This document shows positions 16,057 through 24,652 of a DNA stretch of 34,171 bases, in pieces. Below the pieces are notes generated by a model that saw nothing but the letters and a program-made list of their open reading frames with translations, was not told the DNA's origin and made no database searches. Source of the stretch: an uncultured Isosphaeraceae bacterium (GTDB lineage: Bacteria > Planctomycetota > Planctomycetia > Isosphaerales > Isosphaeraceae); the NCBI GenBank assembly GCA_937858365.1, contig CALLYK010000531.1:1-34171 (forward strand), given 5' to 3'. Within the stretch, counting starts at the first letter, position 1, and the number at the start of each line of letters is the position of its first letter. The position numbers and the translations under genes are program-made.

Positions 16057-18849
16057 ATGCAGCAGATTTCGACGACCGCCCGCCCTGGACCCGACCCGCG
16101 TAAACTCATGGACGATTTCTATCGCATCCTCGGCGTCCTGCGCCGGGGATGGCGCCTGATCGTCCTGGCACTGGCGATCTGCTTGACGGCCGCGGCGTTT
16201 CAGGTCTCCAAGATCAAGACGACCTACAAGGCGACGGCCCGTTTGCTGGTGATCCAACAAAGCTCGCGTTCCGCGAACGTCGTGACCGGCGGGGACCCGT
16301 TTCGCGGCATGCGCGAGGACGAATCGCTGGGCATGCACGTCTTCATCATTAAGAGCCCCACCTTGGCCGAGGAGGCGATCAAGACCGCTGACCTGAAGAA
16401 CATCGCGCCCGGAACGATCACCGGCGGACTGACCGTACAGGTCCCGCCCGAGGGCGGGGGCAAGGTGCTCGACCTGAGCTACGTCTCCGGCTCTCGGGAA
16501 GAGGCATCGAAGGTGCTCGAGGCGATCATCCTCAGCTACAAGACCTTCCTCAAAGAAAACTATGAGAAAAACACGAATGAAGTTGTGGACCTGATCAAGC
16601 AGGCGCGCGACGTGCTCCATAAAGACCTGAAGGAATTGGAGAAGGAGTATAAGGAGCTCCGCGAAAACGCCCCTACGATGTCGGCGGACGCCGAAGGCCA
16701 GAGCTCCATCGCAAAGCGCATCGCGCGTTGGGACCAGGCCGTGAACGAGATGTTCGTTCGCGAACAGAACCTGATCATGCAGTTGAAGCTGACCCGCAAA
16801 CTCTCCGAGGAAGGGGAGAGCGCCGCGACGATCTTGGAGGCGCTCCAGCAGATTGCCGGCATCTCCAACAACCTTAAGTCGATGGCGGGTAACGATGCCG
16901 GTGCGAAGATCGACGGCGCCTCGGTCGAAGCGCCGCGCGAAGGTCAGACGTTTGACAGCATGCTTCGCAGGCTCGAAGTCGTGGAGGGAGAGCGAAAGGT
17001 GGCTGAACGGGTCCGTGACGTCTTGAGAGACCGTCTTTCCGCCGTTCATGGCTCCCGGCCAGTCGACCAGAACACGCTGAACGCGCTTCTGAGTGCTGAC
17101 CCGGAAATTGCCCAATCCAAGGCCCGCTACGAAAAAGCGGCAGCCTACTGGGAGGCCACCAAGCGGAAGATCAAGAAGGCTGCCGACCCCACCTACACGA
17201 GCGCCAAGGCGGGTCACGAGGACGCGCTTCGGAGTCACCAACTCCTTGTCGACAAGAAGACTGCCGCCCTCCTCGCTCGGGACGCGGGTCAGGCAGAGCC
17301 GGAGGCCCTTCGAGCCGCCGAGAACGAGGTCGTTCGCCTTCAGACCCAAGAGTCCATCTTGCGGGAACGGATCGAAGAGGGACGAGCTTCGCAGTTGGAG
17401 AGGCTTTACGAGGAGCGGGAGCGGGTCCTCGCGGAAAAGGGTGAGGGTTCGCCCGAACTGGCCTCGATCCGCTCACGGATCGCCATGCTCGACGGCACGG
17501 GCGCGGCGGCCGTAGGCAATGACCCGACGGGCTCGGGCCGCATCGCCATGATGGTCGAAAACATGGAACTTGGCCTGAAAACGACCATCCAGGCCCGCGA
17601 GGAAATGCAGAAGCGACTCTACGAAGACCTGTCGCTGGGAAAAAAGAACGAAATCACCGAGATTGAGGCGGCCAATCTGAAGGCGAACCTCGATCGTCAG
17701 AAGACGATGTTCGACACGGTGACCTATCAGTTGAAGCAGGCCCAGTTGGTGGGCGAGCTGGGGGTGACCGTGAAGGCGCAAGAGATCATCCGCCCCACCG
17801 TTTCCGAGATTCGCCAGAGTCCCCTATCCATGATCCTCCTGGCCGTGGTGGTGGGCTGCGGGCTCGGCTCGTTGGCCGCCTATCTCGGCGACCTCCTCGA
17901 GGCCCGGGTCCGATCGGTCAACGAGATGCGCGGGTTGCTCGAGATGCCCGTGATCGCCATCGTCCCGCAATTGCAGGCCGAGCAGGTCCCCGCCTCGGGT
18001 CGGGTCGGCATGCTCTGCCACGAGTTCCCTCGCTCCGCCCTGGCCGAGACTTACAAGTCGGCCCGGACCAACCTGGAGTTCCTCAAGCGGAGTCGTCACG
18101 CCCAGGTCCTCCTCATCAGCAGCCCGAACCCTGGCGACGGCAAGACCACGACTTCCTGCAACCTGGCCATCAGCTTGGCTCACGCTGGACGCAAGACCCT
18201 CCTGGTGGACGCCGACCTCCGCAAGGCGAGCCTCCATGCCCTCCACGGGCTGCGTCGGGACCCCGGGCTCGTGCAGGTCCTTCGTGATGGCGCGCCCTTC
18301 ACGAAAGTCATCCAACCCACGACTGTCGAAAACCTCGACTTGATGGCGACCGGCCCGGAAGTCGCCAATCCGGCCGAGCTGCTGGCCTCGGAGCGCCTCG
18401 CCCAATTTGTCGAGGAGGCGCGTTCGGCTTACGACGTCATCATCTTCGACACGTCGCCCCTCCTGGCAGTGACGGACCCCTGGATCGTTTCCGCGGTCGT
18501 GGACGGGATCGTCATGGTCGTCAGGATCGGCGGCACCCGCCGCCACGACCTAGACCGTACCCTCGAAGTCTTGAAAACACTGGGCGCGCCCAGCTTAGGC
18601 GTCGTGATCAACGGCGTCCGGCGCGAACACGCCGGCTACGGCTACGGCTACGGCTACGGCTATGGTTATGGCTACGGCTATGGTTATGGCTACGGCTACG
18701 GTTACGGCCGCAGACCCTATGGTTCTACTGGGGCCGTCGCCGCCAACGGCACGAACGGGCCGAGTCAGATCGAGGCCACGCCTCAGTTCCCGAATACGGG
18801 CCGCCCGGCGACCACAAACGGGACGAGCGATCATGTCGTCGATGGGTGA
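16057..18849 (+). CDS. Wzc-type polysaccharide co-polymerase and tyrosine kinase (BY-kinase)
   Basis: This 930-residue protein has a Wzz-like N-terminal membrane helix (about 30-53), a long periplasmic part with extensive coiled coil (about 170-560), and a second helix at about 588-608. The cytoplasmic BY-kinase domain follows, with Walker A GDGKTTT (about 693-699), Walker A' LLVDADLR (about 714) and Walker B VIIFDTSPLL (about 793). The C-terminal tail has a (Gly-Tyr)12 tract at about 860-884 and one more Tyr soon after, taking the place of the Tyr cluster that such kinases autophosphorylate. These proteins control polymer length and export through cycles of phosphorylation. The start at 16057 is preceded by AGGGACTGAGG. 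A longer frame from 15928 adds Arg/Pro-rich sequence and was rejected. No partner phosphatase or Wza gene is visible in the window. Confidence 0.93.
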   Translation: MQQISTTARPGPDPRKLMDDFYRILGVLRRGWRLIVLALAICLTAAAFQVSKIKTTYKATARLLVIQQSSRSANVVTGGDPFRGMREDESLGMHVFIIKSPTLAEEAIKTADLKNIAPGTITGGLTVQVPPEGGGKVLDLSYVSGSREEASKVLEAIILSYKTFLKENYEKNTNEVVDLIKQARDVLHKDLKELEKEYKELRENAPTMSADAEGQSSIAKRIARWDQAVNEMFVREQNLIMQLKLTRKLSEEGESAATILEALQQIAGISNNLKSMAGNDAGAKIDGASVEAPREGQTFDSMLRRLEVVEGERKVAERVRDVLRDRLSAVHGSRPVDQNTLNALLSADPEIAQSKARYEKAAAYWEATKRKIKKAADPTYTSAKAGHEDALRSHQLLVDKKTAALLARDAGQAEPEALRAAENEVVRLQTQESILRERIEEGRASQLERLYEERERVLAEKGEGSPELASIRSRIAMLDGTGAAAVGNDPTGSGRIAMMVENMELGLKTTIQAREEMQKRLYEDLSLGKKNEITEIEAANLKANLDRQKTMFDTVTYQLKQAQLVGELGVTVKAQEIIRPTVSEIRQSPLSMILLAVVVGCGLGSLAAYLGDLLEARVRSVNEMRGLLEMPVIAIVPQLQAEQVPASGRVGMLCHEFPRSALAETYKSARTNLEFLKRSRHAQVLLISSPNPGDGKTTTSCNLAISLAHAGRKTLLVDADLRKASLHALHGLRRDPGLVQVLRDGAPFTKVIQPTTVENLDLMATGPEVANPAELLASERLAQFVEEARSAYDVIIFDTSPLLAVTDPWIVSAVVDGIVMVVRIGGTRRHDLDRTLEVLKTLGAPSLGVVINGVRREHAGYGYGYGYGYGYGYGYGYGYGYGYGRRPYGSTGAVAANGTNGPSQIEATPQFPNTGRPATTNGTSDHVVDG
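18634..18708 (+). repeat. Hexanucleotide repeat encoding (Gly-Tyr)12
   Basis: Twelve tandem GGY-TAY codon pairs lie in frame at the end of the kinase gene. The pairs mix GGC/GGT and TAC/TAT, so the DNA repeat is imperfect although the dipeptide is perfect. Confidence 0.95.
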
Positions 18850-18946
18850 TCCTCTCGTACCTGAGCTCATGGTTGCGCGACGACTATCCGTGAGCTGATT
18901 CAAACTTGGTCCAGGCAAGCGATCTCTATCGAGGAGTTTCGGCGGC

Positions 18947-20350
18947 ATGTTGGACGAGTATTCCGATCGAGAAGCGGTCCGCTCGAACGCCTCAGGGTCT
19001 CCTCCCGACAACGGGCGTGCCTCCACGTTGGCAATCACCTTGCGTAAAGCGATCGACGACCGCACGGCCACCGTGGGTGTGATCGGGCTGGGCTACGTCG
19101 GCCTGCCCCTGGTCGAGCTATTCGCCGCCGGCGGCTTTCCGGTCCTTGGTTTGGACATCGACAGGCCCAAGATCAGCGCGCTTCAGGCCGGCCGAAGTTA
19201 CATCGGCCACATACCGAGCGAGCGGATCGCCGCCCTCAACGCGTCGGGCCGGTTCGAGGCGACCGCCGATTTCGGCCAACTCGGCCGCTGCGACGCGGTC
19301 TTGATTTGCGTCCCTACTCCATTGGGACGGTATCGGGAACCTGACCTCGGCGCCGTGATCAACACGGGTCGGGCGATCGCCCGCGAACTGCGGCCGGGAC
19401 AGCTCGTCGTCCTCGAGAGCACCACCTACCCGGGGACCACCCGGGACGTGCTTCGTCCGGAACTAGAAGCCTCCGGTCTGAAAGCCGGTCAAGACTTCTT
19501 CTTGGCCTATAGCCCCGAACGCGAAGACCCGGGGAACCCGAAGTTCTCGGCCGCGACGATCCCCAAGGTCGTGGGGGGCATCGACGAGCGCTCCGCCCAT
19601 CTGGCCCAAGGGCTGTATGGGGCGGTCGTGCCTCGGGTCGTTCCTGCCTCCTCGTGCGAGGTGGCCGAGGCTTGCAAGATCCTGGAGAACACGTACCGGG
19701 CCGTGAACATCGCCCTCGTGAACGAACTCAAGGTCGTCTTCGACCGCATGGGTATCGACGTTTGGGAGGTGATCGACGCGGCACGGACGAAACCGTTCGG
19801 CTTCCAGGCGTTTTATCCGGGGCCCGGCCTGGGTGGTCACTGCATTCCTATCGACCCGTTTTACCTCACCTGGGCCGCGCGACCCTACGGGGTCCACACG
19901 CGGTTCATCGAACTCGCGGGAGAAGTGAACACGGCCATGCCTCATCACGTGGTCGATCGCGTGGCGATGGCCCTGAACGATCACGGGAGGCCCCTCAAAG
20001 GGAGCGGCGTGCTCGTCCTGGGCGCCGCCTACAAACCCAACGTGGACGACTGCCGAGAAAGCCCAGCGGTCGAATTGATGGAGTTACTGGAGGAACGCGG
20101 GGCCGTCATCAGCTACAATGACCCTCATGTCCCCGAATTGCCTCCTCTGCGTGGCCACACGATCCGGATGGCGAGCACTCCCCTGACCGAGGAGGCGCTT
20201 GCGGAGGCCGACTGCGTACTTGTGGCGACTGATCACGCGGCGTACGACTGGGACTTCATCGTGGAACACGCGCGACTGGTAGTGGACACGCGAGGCGCGA
20301 CGCGACGCGTCCTCCGCCGCCACGGGAGGGCCTCGATCGTCCCGGCCTGA
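18947..20350 (+). CDS. UDP-N-acetylhexosamine 6-dehydrogenase (WbpA/WecC/TviB family)
   Basis: This 467-residue nucleotide-sugar dehydrogenase has the NAD-binding motif GLGYVGLPL at about 46-54. The central domain carries YSPERE and the E-x3-KILENTYRAVNIALVNE helix. The catalytic motif GPGLGGHCIPIDPFYL has its nucleophile Cys at 299. The C-terminal UDP-binding domain starts near LVLGAAYKPNVDDCRESP. The sequence style (LDIDRPKISALQAGRSYIGHIP, YSPEREDPGN) is closer to UDP-GlcNAc/ManNAc dehydrogenases than to UDP-glucose dehydrogenase. It would make a UDP-HexNAc uronic acid in the cytoplasm with two NAD+ reduced. About 40 extra residues precede the Rossmann fold. GAGGAG lies about 12 bases before the ATG. 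It sits 97 bases after the kinase gene and is followed by a sugar epimerase, as in TviB/TviC-type pairs. Confidence 0.9.
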   Translation: MLDEYSDREAVRSNASGSPPDNGRASTLAITLRKAIDDRTATVGVIGLGYVGLPLVELFAAGGFPVLGLDIDRPKISALQAGRSYIGHIPSERIAALNASGRFEATADFGQLGRCDAVLICVPTPLGRYREPDLGAVINTGRAIARELRPGQLVVLESTTYPGTTRDVLRPELEASGLKAGQDFFLAYSPEREDPGNPKFSAATIPKVVGGIDERSAHLAQGLYGAVVPRVVPASSCEVAEACKILENTYRAVNIALVNELKVVFDRMGIDVWEVIDAARTKPFGFQAFYPGPGLGGHCIPIDPFYLTWAARPYGVHTRFIELAGEVNTAMPHHVVDRVAMALNDHGRPLKGSGVLVLGAAYKPNVDDCRESPAVELMELLEERGAVISYNDPHVPELPPLRGHTIRMASTPLTEEALAEADCVLVATDHAAYDWDFIVEHARLVVDTRGATRRVLRRHGRASIVPA

Positions 20351-20756
20351 GTCGAGCTGTCTGAAGGGTTGGCGTGGGGTTGGTCATCATCCGTGAACAA
20401 CACAAATTTCTCAAAAAAAGCGCGTCGCCATTTATGGGCCGTTCCGTATTCTCTCGAGGCCTGCCCTTGAGGTCCTCGGCCCTCAGACTCATCACAGTCA
20501 GTCAACACCGGACCCTTTCGGTCCATCGTCACCGTCGGTCTCTCTAAACAAGCCGAAGGCGGCTCGACCAGTCCCGGGTCGAGTCAACACCAAACCAGGA
20601 TGGTGAGGATGCGATGCGCGAGATCGTCAGGGACTGGCGGGGTTGGTAACCGAAGGGGACGGAGTCCGCGCGGCGCCGGCAACCTACGACCCATCTTCCA
20701 TCGTCAGAGACCCCTGGGTCTTGGCCGCCCCATTGATCCGGAGACCTCGATCGATC
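20351..20756. other. Non-coding gap ahead of the sugar epimerase gene
   Basis: These 406 bases contain an A7 run near 20413, an AT-richer zone at about 20385-20450, and no frame with recognisable homology. A promoter for the epimerase gene could lie here. A TTG-initiated in-frame extension of the epimerase back to 20643 was judged less likely than the ATG at 20757. I see no RNA gene. Confidence 0.45.
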
Positions 20757-21758
20757 ATGCGAGTCCTCATCACCGGCGGCGCCGGGTTCATCGGGTCCCA
20801 CCTTGGAGAACGCTACCTCGAACGCGGGGACGAGGTCGTCGTTCTGGATGATCTCTCCACGGGTAGCATCAACAACATTCGCCACCTGCGCCGGCATCCC
20901 CGATTCGAGCTGACGATCGAGAGCGTCCACAATCGCTCGGTGGTCGCGGAGCTCGTGGACCAGTGCGACGTTGTCTTCCACCTGGCCGCGGCTGTGGGCG
21001 TCAAACTGATCGTCGAGAGCCCCGTCCGGACGATCGAAACGAACGTCCACGGCACGGAAGTCGTGCTCGCCCAGGCGAATAAGAAGAAGAAAAAGGTGTT
21101 GATCGCTTCCACCTCCGAGGTTTACGGTCTGAGCAACCAGGTCCCGTTTCGAGAGGACGGCAACCTCGTCCTCGGGGCCACGACCAAAGGTCGTTGGAGC
21201 TACGCCTGCTCCAAGGCGATCGACGAGTTCCTGGCCCTGGCCTACTGGCGCGAGAAGAAGCTCCCCACCATCGTCGTCCGCTTGTTCAATACGGTCGGGC
21301 CGCGCCAGACAGGCCAATACGGGATGGTCGTCCCCACGTTCGTCCGGCAGGCGCTTCAGGGCGACCCGATCACCGTCTACGGCGACGGCCGCCAATCGCG
21401 CTGCTTCTCGCACGTGGCCGACGTGGTTGGGGGCCTGGTGAAACTCATGGACCATCCGGGCGCCGTCGGCGAGGTCTTCAACGTCGGCTCCACCCAGGAA
21501 GTCACGATTAGCCAACTCGCATCGCGTGTTAAGGAGATGACGGGTTCCTCGTCGCCGATCGTCCACGTTCCTTACGGCGAGGCCTACGAGGCGGGTTTCG
21601 AGGACATGCCCCGCCGGGTCCCCGACATCAGCAAGATCGACGCCCTCGTGGGCTACCGGCCTGAGAAGGACCTCCCGGCCGTGTTGACCGACGTGATCGC
21701 TTTTCAGCGGTCGCTCTCGGACTCCAGCCCCTCGGCAGTCGCCGCCACCGAAGTCTGA
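20757..21758 (+). CDS. NAD-dependent nucleotide-sugar epimerase/dehydratase
   Basis: The 333-residue extended SDR has the NAD motif GGAGFIGSH at about 7-15, an Asp-Asp pair after the second strand (VVLDDLSTGS), STSEVYG at about 118-124 and the catalytic Y-A-C-S-K at about 149-153. The C-terminal half has VRLFNTVGPRQ and the VYGDGRQSRCFSHVADVV block seen in UDP-glucose/UDP-GlcNAc 4-epimerases and UDP-glucuronate decarboxylases. Sequence alone does not separate these activities. Its position after a UDP-HexNAc dehydrogenase suggests it acts on the resulting uronic acid or a related UDP sugar. A curious run of five Lys (NKKKKKV) occurs at about 108-112. The ATG at 20757 begins at the canonical MRVLITGG. 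Confidence 0.87.
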   Translation: MRVLITGGAGFIGSHLGERYLERGDEVVVLDDLSTGSINNIRHLRRHPRFELTIESVHNRSVVAELVDQCDVVFHLAAAVGVKLIVESPVRTIETNVHGTEVVLAQANKKKKKVLIASTSEVYGLSNQVPFREDGNLVLGATTKGRWSYACSKAIDEFLALAYWREKKLPTIVVRLFNTVGPRQTGQYGMVVPTFVRQALQGDPITVYGDGRQSRCFSHVADVVGGLVKLMDHPGAVGEVFNVGSTQEVTISQLASRVKEMTGSSSPIVHVPYGEAYEAGFEDMPRRVPDISKIDALVGYRPEKDLPAVLTDVIAFQRSLSDSSPSAVAATEV

Positions 21759-21789
21759 GTCGCCAAGCTCGACCGTCGCCCCCCGATCC

Positions 21790-23646
21790 GTGAACACCAT
21801 CGTGCCCACCCGCCAAGTCTTACCTATCCTGATCTCGATCGTAGGAGTGCTCGCCCTGACCCCTCTGGTCCGGGCCCTTGCGCGTCGCCTCGGCATGGTG
21901 GCCAGGCCCAAGGCCGATCGATGGCACACCCGACCAACGGCCCTCCTGGGGGGGATTGCGATCGCGGTGCCGGTCCTCCTCATCGAACTCTTCGTACAAT
22001 GGGGTTCGCTCCAGCCGTTGGTAGTGATCGGGGCCTCCTGTTGGCTCTTCCTTGTTGGCCTGCTCGACGACCTCATCAACCTCAAACCCTACCAGAAGCT
22101 CGCCGCTCAGGTGCTCTCGGCAAGCGCCGTGATCGCCTGCGGACTGTCCCTCCCGTGGACCGGTTCCCCACCGCTGAACGCGGCCATCACCCTGTTCTGG
22201 CTGGTCGGGATCACGAACGCGATCAACCTACTGGACAACATGGACGGCCTGGCAGCCGGGATCGCCACGATCGCGTCCGGCGCCCTTGCGTTTCATTTCC
22301 ACTCGATCGGTCAACCGTCGATGGTAGTGATGATGCTCGTGATGGCCGGCGCTCTCCTCGGCTTTCTCGTGTACAACACCAACCCGGCGTCGATCTTCAT
22401 GGGAGACTGCGGGTCGCTCTTCATTGGCTTCTTCCTGGCGGCCTCGGCGCTGCTCGACCCGGCCCCAGGACGGGCCAGGACCTTCCTCCCCGTTCTGGCC
22501 GTCCCCGTCTTGACGCTCTTCATCCCGATCTTCGACACCCTCCTGGTCACAGTGCTTCGGAAACTTGCAGGCCGGCGGGTCTCGCAGGGCGGTCGTGATC
22601 ACACCTCGCACCGGCTCGTCGCCCTGGGCCTCTCGGAACGCAAGGCCGTCTTACTGCTTTACGGTCTGGCCGCCCTTTCCGGCGTCCTCGCGTTGGTCGT
22701 TTCCGAGTTGCCCTTGGATGTCGGGATGGCGGCGATCATCGGGTTCAGTGTCGTCTTGGCCGTGCTGGGGGTCCACCTGGCGCGGGTCCAGGTGTACGAC
22801 GAGGAGGAGGTCCGGTCGGCCCATCAACGGCCCCTTGTGGCCTTCCTCGTCGAACTCTCTTACAAGCGTCGCGTGTTCGAGGTCCTGCTCGACGTCGTCC
22901 TGGTCTCATTGTCCTACTACGCGGCCGAGTTGATCGTCTTCGGACCCATCACGACCGAGCGTGGTTGGGACCGCTTCCTCCCGCTCATGTCGGCCCTCGT
23001 CTCCATCAAGCTCGTCGCCTTCCTGATGATGGGAGTCTATCGGGGCATCTGGCGCTATTTCAGCCTGCCCAACGTGGTGCTCTACGCCCAGGCCGTGGTG
23101 ATGGCGACGGCCGCTTGCGCGTTCTCGTTGCTCTTCTTCAACCGCTTTGAAGGGTTGTCACGGGCGGTCTTCGCGATCGACGCGTTACTACTTCTTGCCC
23201 TCCTGATCGGGAGCCGTTTGAGTTTCCGCGTCCTCTACCGATTGATTCGACCGCGACCCGTACATGGGGCCCGACGGGTCCTCATCTTCGGCGCGGGAGA
23301 CGCCGGCGAACTCCTGGCCCGTGAGCTATTGAACAATCAGAAGCTCGGTCGAGTGCCCGTCGGTTTCGCCGATGACGACCCGCTGAAGAAAGGGCGTGTC
23401 ATCCACGGCTTGAAGGTACTGGGCGGCAACGGCACTCTGAGCGAGGTCTGCTCGGCCAACACCGTCGAGGAAGTGGTGATTTCATCTCACAAGGTGGGTC
23501 CCGAGCGAGTGCGGGCCTTAATTCGAGATTGTCAGGCCCTCGACATCCCACTCCACCGGCTGCGCATCTCATTCGAGCGGATCGACGGCGCCGAGGACCC
23601 CGACCCGGTCCCCGACGACACCGAATCAGCCATTTCGGTAGGATGA
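21790..23646 (+). CDS. Fusion of a WecA/MraY-type phosphoglycosyl transferase and a CapD/FlaA1-type N-terminal half
   Basis: The 618-residue protein has two parts. Residues 1 to about 335 are a polytopic phosphoglycosyl transferase of the WecA/MraY family, with LLDDLINLKPYQK (about 90-102), NLLDNMDGLAAG (about 146-157), FMGDCGSLF (about 203-211) and the HTSHR motif (about 271). Such enzymes load a sugar-1-phosphate on undecaprenyl phosphate to start a glycan. Residues 345-470 form another membrane unit (RVFEVLLDVVLVSLSYYAAEL, GVYRGIWRY). A Rossmann domain follows, with LIFGAGDAGELLARELL near 497. This second part resembles the N-terminal half of CapD/FlaA1-type sugar dehydratases, but the catalytic SDR domain that normally follows is absent; the protein ends about 120 residues past the Rossmann motif. 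The start is a GTG 31 bases after the epimerase stop, without a strong ribosome site. Confidence 0.85.
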   Translation: MNTIVPTRQVLPILISIVGVLALTPLVRALARRLGMVARPKADRWHTRPTALLGGIAIAVPVLLIELFVQWGSLQPLVVIGASCWLFLVGLLDDLINLKPYQKLAAQVLSASAVIACGLSLPWTGSPPLNAAITLFWLVGITNAINLLDNMDGLAAGIATIASGALAFHFHSIGQPSMVVMMLVMAGALLGFLVYNTNPASIFMGDCGSLFIGFFLAASALLDPAPGRARTFLPVLAVPVLTLFIPIFDTLLVTVLRKLAGRRVSQGGRDHTSHRLVALGLSERKAVLLLYGLAALSGVLALVVSELPLDVGMAAIIGFSVVLAVLGVHLARVQVYDEEEVRSAHQRPLVAFLVELSYKRRVFEVLLDVVLVSLSYYAAELIVFGPITTERGWDRFLPLMSALVSIKLVAFLMMGVYRGIWRYFSLPNVVLYAQAVVMATAACAFSLLFFNRFEGLSRAVFAIDALLLLALLIGSRLSFRVLYRLIRPRPVHGARRVLIFGAGDAGELLARELLNNQKLGRVPVGFADDDPLKKGRVIHGLKVLGGNGTLSEVCSANTVEEVVISSHKVGPERVRALIRDCQALDIPLHRLRISFERIDGAEDPDPVPDDTESAISVG

Positions 23647-23700
23647 AGACAGGGCCTGCAGTTTCTACCCCTCCATACACGCCACTGGCCAGAGGCCGAC

Positions 23701-24621
23701 GTGCCAGAGCTTCTTAGCGAACAAGAGAACGTCGAACAGGAAAGGCCCTGGGGCCCAAAACCCAGAGCGAAGGGCCCGTCGGCTGAGAAGACCGACGACT
23801 CGGAACCGCCCCTGATCGTCATCGAGCCCTCTCGCTCCTGGGTCCCTCTGAACCTGCGCGACCTCTGGGCCTTCCGCGAGTTGCTCTACTTCCTCACCTG
23901 GCGCGATGTGAAGGTCCGCTACAAGCAAACCGCGCTGGGAGTGGCCTGGGCCATCCTCCAACCCTTCTGCACGATGGTGATCTTCACGCTCTTTTTCGGT
24001 CGGCTAGCGGGGGTCCCTTCCGAGGGGGTCCCTTATTCCCTCTTCGCTTTCGCGGGTCTCCTGCTCTGGACATTCTTCGCCAATTCGGTGACCAACAGCG
24101 GCAACAGCTTGGTGGGCAGCGCGAACCTCATCAGCAAGGTTTACTTCCCACGCATGATCGTGCCCGGAGCGGCGGTTGGGGCGGGCCTGGTGGACCTGGC
24201 GATCGGCTTCGTCCTCCTGATCGGCCTGATGGCGTTTCAAGGAGTCGTGCCTGGTTGGTCCATCCTTTTCTTGCCTATCCCCGTCTTGCTGGTCATGACC
24301 CTCGCGCTTGGGGTCGGACTTTGGATGTCGGCCCTCAATGTGAAATACCGCGACATCCGCTACGCCCTGCCGTTTCTCATCCAACTCTGGATGTTCGCCT
24401 CACCGATCATCTATCCAGCCAGCATGGTCCCGCAGAAATGGCGCTGGGCGTTCGCCCTGAACCCGCTCACGGGGGCCGTCGAGGCGTTCCGCGCGTCCCT
24501 CTTCGACAAGCCAATCGAGTTCGCCCCCCTCGCGGTCTCTGCCTTCTTCACGTTCGCGGTCCTGGTGTTCGCGGCGTACGACTTCCGCCGAGTCGAACGG
24601 ACCTTTGCAGACATCGTTTGA
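23701..24621 (+). CDS. wzm: ABC-2 type polysaccharide export permease
   Basis: The 306-residue protein has about 55 soluble N-terminal residues, an amphipathic segment ending WRDVKVRYKQTALGVAWAILQP, and about six membrane helices. This is the ABC2_membrane arrangement of Wzm/KpsM-like permeases that move undecaprenyl-linked glycans across the inner membrane. Blocks such as SKVYFPRMIVP, NVKYRDIRYALPFLIQLWMF and SPIIYP are characteristic. The GTG start has AGAGG five bases upstream. The stop lies 31 bases before the first Wzt gene, so the genes form one operon. Only one permease gene is present for two ATPase genes. Confidence 0.93.
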   Translation: MPELLSEQENVEQERPWGPKPRAKGPSAEKTDDSEPPLIVIEPSRSWVPLNLRDLWAFRELLYFLTWRDVKVRYKQTALGVAWAILQPFCTMVIFTLFFGRLAGVPSEGVPYSLFAFAGLLLWTFFANSVTNSGNSLVGSANLISKVYFPRMIVPGAAVGAGLVDLAIGFVLLIGLMAFQGVVPGWSILFLPIPVLLVMTLALGVGLWMSALNVKYRDIRYALPFLIQLWMFASPIIYPASMVPQKWRWAFALNPLTGAVEAFRASLFDKPIEFAPLAVSAFFTFAVLVFAAYDFRRVERTFADIV

Positions 24622-24652
24622 GCGCAGCATCCGGGGCCGCCCGCAGTCCAAG

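Noticed and set aside
15952-17349. 465-residue minus-strand open frame
   Set aside because: It lies antisense to the Wzc-type gene and has no recognisable motif; high GC at third positions keeps stops rare.
18634-18708. Tandem repeat considered as a CRISPR-like or mobile-element feature
   Set aside because: The unit is a 6-base in-frame codon pair inside the kinase gene, with no spacers and no cas genes.
20544-22085. 513-residue minus-strand open frame
   Set aside because: It crosses the epimerase gene and the gap before it without homology; the plus-strand genes explain the coding signal.
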